Shown one piece after another: positions 32,212 to 43,600 of a DNA stretch of 54,065 nucleotides (its first letter is position 1; the number at the start of each line of letters is the position of its first letter). The translations under genes were made by a program, and so were the position numbers. Source of the stretch: Paramacrobiotus richtersi (taxonomy: Eukaryota; Tardigrada; Eutardigrada; Parachela; Macrobiotidae); contig JAQGAU010000032.1 of assembly GCA_034698045.1 (NCBI GenBank), forward strand, positions 1 to 54,065, given 5' to 3'. The notes under the pieces were generated by a model, which ran no database searches, was not told the origin of the DNA, and saw only the letters and a list, made by a program, of their open reading frames with translations.

Positions 32212-33327
32212 ATGATCCAATTCAATACGACATTTGCAAAATCTCCAAATGGAATCACGTTGTTGTTAGCCATTGTAATTTCATTCATGTGATATACAGC
32301 AGCGAAACACCGACACTTCTTGGACAATTCGGCTCTGTTCTCTTTTAGGTTTTAGCGCTGATATCCTTTGCAGTATTCGAAAGCCCGGGCTATCCAGCGG
32401 GACGAATCGGTATATTTATATTCTTCGAATTCGCAACAGGCGCCAGCTGGGTAATCAGTTTCATCCTGTTCGTTACGGCGTCGCTTGGCGTGCTCCAACA
32501 GTGTGCAGACGAACATAAGCTGAGCCTAATTGTAAGCCATCGCAATTAAAAGCACGAATTTGAGTACGTTCCTGCTGGTTGTGCCACTTAATGTATCTTT
32601 CAAACCCATCGTACCCTTTTGCCAAAATCTGCTGCATATCGGTGTCTAGTTCCATTTCGGAAGCAACGACTTAATCCGCGTTTTTGAGCGCATTAGAAAA
32701 TAATGCTTTCGCGAGCTTATAATTATAATGACGCTTATTCTAATTAATCGTTGCTGAACGCTTTTTGCGGTCTAAACGGTTTGGAGTCTCTACTTCCAGT
32801 TAAGAACGTCAATATGACATGGTAGTGTTAACTGTCAGGAAGAACATGCAGGACAGAATATGATCATCATACATGTAATTGTCGTATAGACCGGGATTAA
32901 CCCCTTTTTTATCTTGCAGCTGGCGTTCAATGGAGCTGTTTGGGGAATTCTGCTAATAGTTTCGGGTGCACTACTGCTGGACAGCTTCCTAAAGTTTAGT
33001 ATACTGGTGGATGTTTGGATTGCGTCAATAGTAAGCACCTGCTTAGATGGTACACTTAGCGATCGTGATATGCGGATATTCTGTGAATGCTTCATGTAGC
33101 CTTTTATGTCACCTTTATGTGACTTCATGTAACCTTTATGTCACTGACTAGCAAGTTGGTTCTTGACTGTGTAAACAATCAAGTTCGGTTTTCCATCTCT
33201 ACACTTGGACTTGTTTTTGTAGGCAATCGCGTTCTTGGCATCTCTCGTTTTCTTCATTCATGCCTTTTTGTGTTTCGTGGACAGTCAGAAATCTTTGTCG
33301 CCGACTGCAAATACTACGCCACCGTAA
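32212..33327 (+). CDS. MARVEL-domain four-helix membrane protein (paralogue B)
   Basis: Exons 32212..32274 (MIQFNTTFAKSPNGITLLLA), 32349..32531, 32920..33030, 33223..33327; all introns phase 0; 153 residues. It is closest to paralogue A: shared VLALISFA.FESP at the start of exon 2, EFAT.ASWVISF in helix 2, D.WIAS before the last intron, and FFIHAFL in helix 4. The C-terminus is short (SLSPTANTTPP). Intron positions are identical to paralogue A, so the two are a tandem duplication; the TIR element later separated them or was already present between them. Confidence 0.82.
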
Positions 33328-34617
33328 CAACGGTTGATGCCGGAATCAGATTGGACCATTTCTCGACGGCCCAGACTCTACCTGCCTGTTTTGATTTCCC
33401 GTTTCCCTCGTATTTACTTGTGGTATGTGTTTCTGTCCCCTGGATTCTTTTCTTGTAGTTAGTACCACACTTGTACTATTATATGCGTTTGTCGTGTCCT
33501 TGCCTGTTCGTGTAACTGCTGTGTCTTGCGCCGGTAATAATTTTCTGTATTATTTTGACAATCGATATATTACCGTCTGTCCGTTTTTCTTCAAAGTCGT
33601 GCTTAATGCCTGTGTGTTGGAGTTATAAATCGATCAGAAGCATTGCATATTCCCAGAAACTTACTGTAAGTACACCAATAACAGCATTGCCGGTTTTGGG
33701 GCATGCTCGCGCTGTAATCAAAGCGAGAAACTCTTCTCCCCTGGCTCATCAAACCTATCTTACAAAACTAACTGTATTAAAGACAAAGACAAGTTACTGC
33801 TTGACGAATGCCGAACGTGGCGCGGTTACAAGTTTCGTATTTTTCAACTAAATTCTATATATGCTTATCCTATAAAACCTGAGAAACTCATAAGTTTCGT
33901 CACTTGTTTCTGTATACGCCTGTTCTGAAATTACTTGAGAGACCCTTAATTTCAGTCTACATTTACTATATTTCAGTCTTTGGAGGTTTGGGACTCGCCA
34001 GTGAATCTGTGCCCGGCTCGAATGTCACGCAGGATGTCTGATACCCAATGTGAAATTTTCCCATAACGTACTGCAGTGAATCTATTTGCAAGTAAAGCGA
34101 TATGCACAAAAGCATTACGTTACTAAGTCGCCTCCTATAATTGGGACACGTGCGTAGCGCCGTATTAAGCGATACCATCAGCACAGTATCATAAACTGCT
34201 CTATGAGTGGGTACTAGAAGTACTACATAAATTTTATAACATGAATGGGAAATTATAAAAATAATTAACATCGTTTTTCTAAAGATTCGTCTGCTCTCGC
34301 ATTCGCTTATTATATTGTCCAGTCTCCACAGCATACGTTCCGTATCATTAACAAGAAGTTAAAACCGTGCGTGTATTACGCGTTCAATCATCGGCAGACC
34401 TGGTACTTCGTATTAACGTAAACGGCCCACATGTTAACATGTGCAGGGTCGCTTAATGTGCTTGAGCTTTCCATGTACTTGTATCACTTTAATTCTTTAC
34501 AATTATTAGTCATCTCAATGCGCTGGCTCTTGGTATTATGGCGGCTTTCGCCAATGATGTATTAATTCTTTGACAGAAACTGTCGATAGTCATTGTGCCT
34601 AAGTGAAGGCGAAAAAG
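33328..34617. other. Intergenic, 1.3 kb, no gene supported
   Basis: Open frames at 33425-33851 (plus) and 33966-34334 (minus) are hydrophobic or basic but lack recognisable domains. The minus frame contains VLMVSLNTALRTC, faintly like the start of a MARVEL exon 2, without the neighbouring exons. No repeat found. Confidence 0.4.
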
Positions 34618-36176
34618 ATGTCGAAACCAGTGCAACTGGTCTCCAGCACGGGTACCTCAAACATAGGAAAACTTGTAGCTGAATATGAGGTGAATACAGT
34701 TTCTGACGAGCTTTGCAAATACTGTAGTATAATTTTATGACAGAGATATTGAACTGTATTCACTTGTGCAGGCTGCATACAAGGAATGGGCAGAGACTGC
34801 AGAAAAGGATTTGGAAATCCAGTCGTTAATCGCGGCGTATTATCAAGCTTGGGTTAGTTGTGCACAAACTCATTCGAGCTGCCAGAAGAGAACCATATCT
34901 CCTGTTGATGTCCGGATGACAGGAAACATCAGGTGATTCAGCAGGTGATAAACATCAAACCAGCCATGCCGTAGAAGCAGAGCGCCAGCATTATCAAGAT
35001 CAGTTAGGTGTGTGAGATCGTACCATCCCTGAATGGGAATGTAGTGCACAGTAGTGACGTCTTGTTTATTGCATAAAAACTCGAGATTTGTATGAGTATA
35101 ACAGCGACTCTGTCATTATGCAGAAAAGCTCATACAGATCAAAGTGGTCAAGCAAACAGCGAAAGAGGAAGCACACAAGCTGCTCCAGGTGACCCAAACC
35201 CAGACTGACGATGTGGAAAAAGCGGCACTAAGAGCATGGGAAAAGTTCGAGCTGCTGCAGGTCGACACAGCCAAGAAAGCACTTAGCAGAAACAACGAAC
35301 CATACGATGAACTAGTGAGTGATACCTTATAAAAGCGTCCCACAGTATTTGCAGTTTAAAAATTTGATAATGTAGGACTTGCGGGATATACTATCAAAAG
35401 TTAAATCTAAGCTGGAAATATGGAGACAAGAGAAATTTGCCAGTGTGCGAGCAAGGTACAGGAAGGAACGGCTCGAAGTCCAGCTAGAAAAACAGGTGTT
35501 GGGTTCCTGAATGTAACATTAGTTTCAAGTCATCATTGAGATTGTTGTGCAGATGTTGATCGCCGGGAACTTGGATCGAACATTGCCATTCGAAGAATAT
35601 CGTACAAATTTGAGAAACTATCAGAACAAACTGCAAGACAAAGAACGGCATACTAATACCTTGTTTGATAAGCAAAAGGTCACTGTTAACGAGCTAGCAC
35701 ACATGCGGGAAAAGCTAGAGTACCTTCACAATCTGGGTCTTCAGCTGCAAGATAAGGTGCACGAAGCGGAACAAATGACTGTACAGAAGAAGGAAGAACT
35801 GCACCAAGCTAATCTACGTCGAGTGGCAATCAAGAAGCAAAACATGTCACTGAAGAAACGAGCTGGACTCCTGACTAAACCGGCGCTTCTAGATGATATG
35901 GCTGTCAAGATTAAAAAAAGGAATGCTTTGCTGAAACAAGTTACGAAGGCAAAAGAGCAGTATCAGAAGTACGCTCCAAATGTTACGGAAAACGATCTGT
36001 GGCTGATTAAACGCAATGCTTTTCCTTTGCTGCCGGAAACGTTTGACGACCCGGGAACGATTGACCGTATAACAGAGTACGCTGACAAAAAAGATAGGTT
36101 GGACATCGATAAGGTCACGGAGCTGAAACTTGGCGCAGATCCTTGCGCAAATCGCAGACATTGGATCCAGAAATAG
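34618..36176 (+). CDS. CFAP263: CCDC113/CCDC96-type ciliary coiled-coil protein
   Basis: Exons 34618..34689, 34772..34852, 34923..35007, 35124..35314, 35376..35495, 35553..36176 close in frame; 390 residues. Almost entirely coiled coil. The last exon holds the family region: FEEYRTNLRNYQNKLQDKER, then TVNELAHMREKLEYLHNLGL (family pattern T-V-x2-L-x-H-x-R-E-K-L), then KKQNMSLKKRAGLLTKPALL. In vertebrates CCDC113 (CFAP263, about 377 residues) and CCDC96 (CFAP184, longer) share this domain and form a complex at the base of radial spokes / nexin-dynein regulatory complex and in centriolar satellites. Length favours CCDC113. An AATAAA lies about 170 bp after the stop. Family assignment is by motif recall, not alignment. 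Confidence 0.65.
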
Positions 36177-36427
36177 CTTGATTCCATTAAACTCTCGGTT
36201 AGTCCGCTGACTGATTTCTGGTGCGCGTTGGGATGCAGTAAGATTATTCCAAAAACGCAAGCTCTGTTGCTACGTATAATGGTTATATAACGGAAGTACT
36301 GACATGTTCTGCTAAAGTACCTGGACTTCTGTGCAGCAAGTTTATTAAATAAATGGATTTTGATTGATTTGTCTTAAAAGTTGTACTCCGGGCTAAAGCG
36401 TACTCCATGAGTTCTGTTGCCGACTAG

Positions 36428-37298
36428 ATGGGTTTTCGTGATCGGTTGCCAGCGTTGCCATCCTTTCGTGGCAAGCTGCTGTATATCCTTGCAGTGGGCG
36501 TCTTTTTACCAATCGCTACGGTACAGTGGAACACACCACTCCGACTGGTGCATTCGAGTCATACTTTCATGTTATGGAGTGTGGTTTTTCAGATCACAGT
36601 ACTGGTTTCGTTAGCCACATACGAAGCAGCTTTGGGTGATCTGTTCCCCGGTGAAGACAAAACCAAGATAACTGCAAAGCTGCCGATATCCATGGTTTGC
36701 CATGAAGTGGCCACTGCAACGTCCTTTTCTGTTTCAATGTTGTTCGTCATACTCAGCGCTCTGCCGGATCGAATACCGTATATCAATAATGACAAGATGA
36801 AAATCGCAGTAAGATTTTACATTAATTCATTTGGCAAGTCAACATAACAATAACACATCACTCATATTATGCAGATGTTGCCATGTGGACTCTTGTGGAC
36901 AATTCTTCTTGTAGCGTCTTCAGCGGCAATGGCAGCTGAACCCTACGTAAAGCTGCATCTGAGAAATTTAAATGACCCCAAAATGATCGATCCGACCACA
37001 GCTTGGGGCGAAACTGAGCTGTTAGTAACGGTGGTAAGTTGTTTTTTTTATACACTACTGAATTATTACACTGCCCTCATGCCCCGTTTACAACTTCCAG
37101 GTTTCTGGGTTTGTCGCAGCATTTTTCTTTGCAATACACAGCGGCATTTTGAGGTTTGAACTGAAAGCTATACTGGATAAGGCACCATCCGCATCTAAAC
37201 CGGCTTCTGATCCAAATAACCCAGAGAAATCTGCCAATGGTGGCGGACTGATGTCATTTTTTAAGCGTAATTCATCAAAAACTTCTGGTCCTAAATAA
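36428..37298 (+). CDS. MARVEL-domain four-helix membrane protein (paralogue C, diverged)
   Basis: Exons 36428..36808, 36875..37033, 37101..37298; both introns phase 0; 245 residues. The intron inside helix 1 found in A, B and D is missing, so exons 1 and 2 are fused: MLWSVVFQITVLVSLATYEA runs through without a break. The N-terminus is extended by about 30 residues with an additional hydrophobic stretch (LLYILAVGVFLPIATV), so a five-helix topology is possible. The loop before helix 4 is long (KLHLRNLNDPKMIDPTTAWG), as in paralogue D. The C-tail is longer and polar (NPEKSANGGG, FFKRNSSKTSGPK). The stop codon is embedded in AAATAAAG, a possible polyadenylation signal. Confidence 0.75.
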
Positions 37299-37492
37299 AG
37301 GTCACAGCCAAAATTTCCGGATCGGCTTCGCCTTTAGCGTACATAACTAATGTATCGATAGCGGTTTCGGTAATTAAATGGAAAAAAAAGGTGCATTAGC
37401 AGGTAATTTACATTTTACATAGAGGTAATTGGTTTTTGACGGATAATTTATTTGTCTTCATGGTGAGCCTAGTAGTCGCTAGAGACTAATAA

Positions 37493-40225
37493 TTACGCAA
37501 GATTTATCGTATCTGGTATCATATCTGATGTGATGTAATAGTCGAGCTCTTCCCGTATGCTTGAAAATCGATGTGCCGTGGTGGTGAAGAACTGAGGCGT
37601 ATCTTCTGAACCGCGTTCGGTGGGCACCGAATTTTTACTGTTTTCCAGTGACTGTCGTCCATCACCAAAGCCACTTTCGTCAGCAGCGACAACATCAGCC
37701 GGTGGTATTATTGGTTTCTCTTCGCCGGATGGCGGCGAACTCGTAATCTCCTCTTTTCTATCTGGTACTCGATCCGCCGCATCGATAAGAACTGTCATCT
37801 TTCCTTGCTGTAAAAGGTATTCCGCAAGAAAATCTACCGGATCCGCTGGCAAAACCCTCGCGCATTTCATCAGTCCGTCGTGAATGGTTGGCAAAACGTA
37901 CAGCAAATAAACGTGAGCCGGCATCGCTGATAACTCCCTCCGGGCATGGTCCTCCAGTTGCAGCGTTTCCAGCATTTCTTGCCATTGCTTTTCTTGCACT
38001 ACTCGTTGCGGTCTCACATTCTCCTCCACCACTTTTTTCTGTATCTCCTCTGCCTCCACCCTTTGTTTTCGTTCGGCGGCTTTTTTCTCAGCTGCGGCTA
38101 GCTTTTCAGCCTCTGACGGTCCGTAGTTATGGGGTTTGCCAATTTTTCTCAGTACTGCTGAGAAAATGTTGTCCAGTTTAGCCGTTTCTTGAGCCGTCAC
38201 GGTCAGCCACTGTGCATGGTTTCCAGTGTCGTCAAAAAAATTCCGGACATCCTCTTCTTCAGTAGTGTGATGGTGGTATTCTAAATACCGACGTTTAAAG
38301 ATATCTTCCAGAGACTCTGGGCTACCAGCTTGCTCTTGTTCCGCCATTTTGTGCTAAAGGAAAACATCTACAATAAAGACGAAGCCTGCTTAATTCTGAA
38401 TTATCACTAAACACAAGTGCTGCGCAAGTTATGTAAGGCGGGAACTGCCTACCGTTTTCGCAATATCCATTGGAATATCCAAATAAAATATGTGGTCTAA
38501 ACGCCAGAAAAAGCATTAATAACAAAATTAGTGTATGTGACATTTTTGCGTACCTGGCGCGGTTCGTTTGTCCATGGTGGGTTTCTCTCCTTCCTCTTCG
38601 TCTTTCTCTTCTTGTTCAGCGTCCGCATTGGCGTCATCTTCTTCTTCCTGCTCGGTCTCCTGTTCTGCTGGCGCAAACAGATCCTTCGCTTCCTGGTACG
38701 TTGTCGGATAGCCGTCCAGTACATAACCCTGATTCTGGCATGGTCTGCTTAGCAATTTCTCCCTTACTATGCGAAGTAGAAGCTCCGAAGAAACCTGACC
38801 GGCATTGTCGTTCTTGCTAGCCGCAATTTCATCGAGCAGCTGTTCAGCGTCAGCAATACTTTTCCTTCCATCTTCTGCATTGTCTTCTTGGCTATCTGCG
38901 TTTTCATCATTCTTTTCTACCACTGATGTTCGGTCTCTTAGCTTACTTTCCGCAATTTTAGCATTCAATTCTAGTTCCCTTTCGGATACCAGTAACGACG
39001 TCTCGATGTAGTGCAGTTTGTAAAATTCAGCGATGCGTTTTGCTGTTGTTGTTTTGCCGGAAAATGGCGGTCCAAGAACGATAACTTTGATTGGTGTCAA
39101 ATTCCTTAGTGTGCGGTATTCTTTGACGACGCCTTTTATGGAGTTTTTAAAGCCTTCTTCAGCAGTCCATTCAATTTTCATCCCATCTTTAATGGTTGTT
39201 CCTTGAAATGGTAAATCTGCTGTCAAAACATCGACATCTCTTTGCCTAACGCTACCAGAATGGACTGCATCTTCTGCCGTATATTTTGTGCCACCACCAG
39301 AACCCAATGCTTTACTTATGTCCAGTGTGAGCTGCTTGAGATTAGTATTTCCATCATCTACGGCTACAATGTACCGAGCAGTGGGCTTATTTTCTAACGC
39401 ATTCTGTACAATTTGCGCCAGATCTTTAGCGTGAATCATCGGGACTACATTTTTTCCATCCCCTATCATCTTCAATTCAGACACATTCTCCCATGCATCT
39501 TTGAACATCCAGTGTAAATCACGTTCTCCACAGCCATAGACGATTCCTGCTCCGATGACCGTTGCGGTGATTCGACGCTTTGATTCCTTTGCCGCCTGGA
39601 GAAGACCTTTTTCAAGATCGAAGTGTTTTTTGAAATCTGGGTGTGGCTTACGCCTGCGAAACATATCCTCTGTCAAAGGTTTTGCGTCTTCCTCGTCTTC
39701 ATCTTCTTGAGGTTTCTTTTTCTTCGCGTTTTTTGTCTTCGTTTTTGCCCAGGTCATCAAACTGGAGACCACAACAACGGTCTTCTTTTTCTTGTTCACT
39801 TTCGATCTGGACTGGATCAAGGCCAAAAGTTGTTCGGTTTGGCTGAATAACTCATTACTGCCGTCGTCATCCAGCAAGTGAAGCACGTAAAGATCGGCAG
39901 CGTCCAGGGCGTTGTTTAGAGAATCCGCGCTGTCTGCTTCGTATAAGGTATCGACAACGGGTACTTTGGGGCGGACGGCAGGATAGTCGTACTTTTCGGC
40001 AACTGTTGGTCGTGGCCAGTATGTCCCGATAATGCGATAACAATCCTTTGACTTTTCGGCATGGAGGAAGGATGTATCGAACCGCTTGTGCGGTGGCTTG
40101 GATGCACCGGAATCAGGGAATACACTGGTTCCCAAATGCTGAGCCAGGATGTTTCCCAGATATGTGTCAACACGATGAACCAGTATTGTCGGAGCAGCCA
40201 TTTCGTCTGCCTCATCCTCAGCCAT
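37493..40225 (-). CDS. AK7: Adenylate kinase 7 (ciliary), with Dpy-30 motif
   Basis: Minus-strand exons 40225..38554, 38496..38453 and 38353..37493 (phases 1, 0), 858 residues. Family role: phosphotransfer ATP + AMP to 2 ADP in motile cilia and sperm tails. Order: Rossmann-like epimerase/NmrA-type region (about 10-370; VYGCGERDLHWMFKDAWENV, VVPMIHAKDLAQIVQNALE), adenylate-kinase domain from about 385 with P-loop LGPPFSGKTTTAKRI, the Asp-Gly-Tyr-Pro strand YVLDGYPTTYQEAKDLF, and the 44-nt middle exon DHIFYLDIPMDIAKT (equivalent of the LDASDEFL segment). Then KIGKPHNYGPSEAEKLAA, a charged helix, and a C-terminal Dpy-30 motif (LPTIHDGLMKCARV, DPVDFLAEYLLQQ) that docks on RIIa-type partners. A long acidic insertion (NADSQEDNAEDGRK) interrupts the kinase domain. 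A tail after Dpy-30 (about 90 residues) is extra. Confidence 0.93.
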
Positions 40226-40631
40226 TCTTGTGTTCGACGCGCAGGATTCTTCTAGGTTTTAGTATAGATCACCATATTGCACGCATTTCCACATTCAGAC
40301 TGCGATAAAGAGTACTTAAAAATCACGTACTTAGGATGTGCTGATTCAGGATTCGAAAAATTGCGGTAAAGGAGTTGGCACGGTTGTGCGTGTGGAATGT
40401 GAACGGAGTACACACACCACGTGACTGGATTAGCAGCAATGTTTGTTCTAAATATTTAAATAATTAAAAACGTTATACTCCCTGACAACTGCTTAACAGT
40501 TGACGTAAATGCGAGGAATACTGATCGATCTGGGCGTTCTGTGCCGTTTATGTGTTCAGCCAATCCGTTGAAGCTGTCGTACTAGCTGGACCGAGATATA
40601 AGGAACTGACCTTTTTGAGTTGTATGCGCGA
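40226..40631. promoter_or_regulatory. Head-to-head promoter region between AK7 and SPAG17
   Basis: Only 406 bp separate the start codons of the minus-strand AK7 and plus-strand SPAG17. Two ciliary genes diverging from one short region suggests shared control. I could not identify an unambiguous X-box or FOXJ1 site by eye. Confidence 0.5.
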
Positions 40632-43600
40632 ATGCCTCCAAAAGATGCAGGGAAGAAGGGTAAGCCAGGAAAGGGTAAAGATCCTGGTCAGTCATCCGAA
40701 CCTATCCCATCCTTAATTATTACAAACGAGGAACTTCCAACCAAGAACTGGTGGCCCACTATTCATCTCGTGGTCGAGAACAGTCCAGTTGAAACTTTGC
40801 TAGTAGAACTGATGGCCGCAAGTGTTGATGGCAACAGCGTTATGATCATTCAGAAACACGAACTCATACGGGAGATGGAACTTCTTCTGCAAATCCATCA
40901 GAATTCCCTCCTACATAGTGAAATTAGCCGGAGAGAAAAGGAAAAAACTGCAAAAAAACAGGCTGAAGATGAGCTTCTGCGGAAAAAGGAAGCCGAAGAA
41001 AGAGAAAAGGAAGCCGAACGACTGAGGCAGGAACCACAAGAGAAAGGAACTACCGGAAAAGCCAGTACCGCACTATTGAAGCAGTCGAAGATTGCTGTCC
41101 GGAACAGCACAGAAAAGGCTGGAATCAAGCCAGAGCCATCACCACCTCACACAGAAGTTCCTCCACAGCGGCCTCGCACCTTGTTGGACGATTTATTCGA
41201 CGAACTGAAACACTTCAGCAAAGATATTCCCCTTGATCAAGCAGTCAAAAACCCATCAATGCATTGTCTGACCCTGATGATAAAATACAAGTTGATGCTG
41301 TTGAAACAGTGGGATTTGAACTTGTATAGAACTGTGAATCCCGATCATATCAAAGCGGAAACTGCACTAAAAGTACCAGAGCCGATGTCCACAGACCACA
41401 AGAAAGGCAAAAACAAAGAAGCACCTCCATCGAAAGCTCTGGCAGCCGATGCAAAAAGCAAGGCTCCTGCGGCAGAAAAGGCATCAGTTATGCCCAAAGA
41501 CCCGAAAGCCAATACGTCTTTACCAAAGGGCAAACCGGCTGGTATCAAAGGGAAAGGTCAAGCTGAAGAGACACTGGACATTCATGAGCCACCCGCACTG
41601 CACGAAGGCGAAAGGATAACGGAGCCTTTTTACATGGAAAGTGTGAAACTTCCTGATCCGAATCAGAAAGCACGAGCTAGAGCAAGAAGCAGTGTACCTG
41701 CTGATATAGACCCAATACTAGCGAAGCTAAACAACGCTGAATCAAAAGACGCACAAAAGGATGACAGTCCAGAAATGGAGTCACAGTTGTGTGATGCGCG
41801 CTCGCATGACACAGAAGATAACATAGCCGCGGAAATGCACTTTTTGCAACATCTGTACCAGTGCAGCGCTTTTGGCACGGAAGGTCTACCCAATCTGGAT
41901 CATTCTATGAGCTTAACTTTCGCGTAAGTACAGTACAAAACTAACTAGAACGCTAGTATGGAAAGTATCAAAATGGTCTTTTTAGATTGCGCAAATTGCA
42001 GAAACTACGGCATTCCATCCTTTCCCGCTTCAAAGTATCAAATGGTTCGCTACATCATTCTGTTCGGAGTTCAAGATACATCGTTTCTGCGTGAAGCCGA
42101 GCGGCAAAAACTACCCATAACCAGTGTGATAAATGTCCAGTTTCTGCGGAATCGGCACCTGTCTCCTCTGAAAGCCAGTGATCTCCCTTGGATCAATCAG
42201 CACGCAGAATTTCACAAGCAACTGGAAGTATTCTGGCAGGAGACTCGATCTTTTGTCCAAGAAAGGCTAGCTAATCCAGAAGGAAGACTTGCGGGATTGG
42301 TTCTGGTTGTGAAATACAACATCATCCCGAGCTCGACTGTACACGAACTGGAAACTGTTGCAGCTTCTGCAGGAGCCTTGTTGACCGAACTTCTTTACTG
42401 CATGGTCCGGGCGAAACTACTCTTTCAGATATACAACAAAAGTTTAGACCTTCAGCACATTCCGAAATGCAAAACGGAAGAACATTACGACTTTGAAAAT
42501 CTTGATGATGGCATTTCTGGCTTCTTAAATAAAATCCAAGTGAAATCCCTGGAGCGGAAAGTAACGAAACCCGATCAGGATACGGATATGGTAATGGAGA
42601 GCATGGTGGAACGATTCATAAAAAGCCTTCGACCGGTTCTGCATGAAAATGGTATAATACATCAGAAACCATCTGGATTTGAAGATTATAACGTCTCAGG
42701 TTTCCCGGATACACGAACCACAAAAGTTTCTGAAATGTACGTGCTACCTTACCTGTCTTCTCTGGTTTTGGCTGAAGACACATTTTTCCTGCAGATTTAC
42801 GAAAGTCGCGGATACTATCATGAATTTTCCTGGACCGCCAGAAACTGAACATCTACGGCCGGTTCTAATGAAGGCGCTGAATAAACTTCTGAAGCAGCGA
42901 TTTTTTACTTTACAGTATAACAAACGCTGGATAGAAAAGTTGCTGAAGAACCTTCAGCGTAACTATCGACACAATGAAACAAGTAAACAAAACGAACCGG
43001 TTGGGAACTCTTTAGCGGACAGTATGAAGACTTGGAATGTGGGGGCAACACAACATAACAAAGCGCCAAGTCCACAGGTACAGGATATTTTCCAATAATC
43101 TAGAAATCTTTGTTCCTGTGTATTCTTACTTTTAAGAACGAAGCCTGGAAATTTATCGCTCCGAGTTATGAAAAGGAAGGCGACGAGGACAGCGCAGAAT
43201 CAGAACATACTAATCCAGCTGAGCGGTTGAGGAAACTCGTCCACCTGGGAGATTGCTATGCCGTAATATCGTACACACAAAAACAGCTCTTTACCGAACT
43301 AGCAAATGCGAACGAGCAGTATTTTCATCACTGCGTCCGGAAAGATCCTTTCACTGCAAAGACATTCGTGATATTTTACGCTGTGAGCAATGGAGCTTTT
43401 CCTACCCACGTCAGGGCGTCACAGACAAGACTGCACTGCCGAGCAGACTTCCCGACCTTCTGCTGCAACATAATGGATGAGATTCAAGCGGATACGGAAA
43501 AGCACTTGGATCAGACATTCCGCTGCTCTAGACAGTCTGTCATTAACCAGCGTTTTCCTTACGGTTGCCAGAATTATCTGGCCTTTGAGCCGAATTGTGC

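Noticed and set aside
33966-34334. Minus-strand 122-codon frame as a fifth MARVEL copy or GPCR fragment
   Set aside because: Only a short stretch (VLMVSLNTALRTC) resembles MARVEL exon 2, and the diagnostic neighbouring exons are absent.
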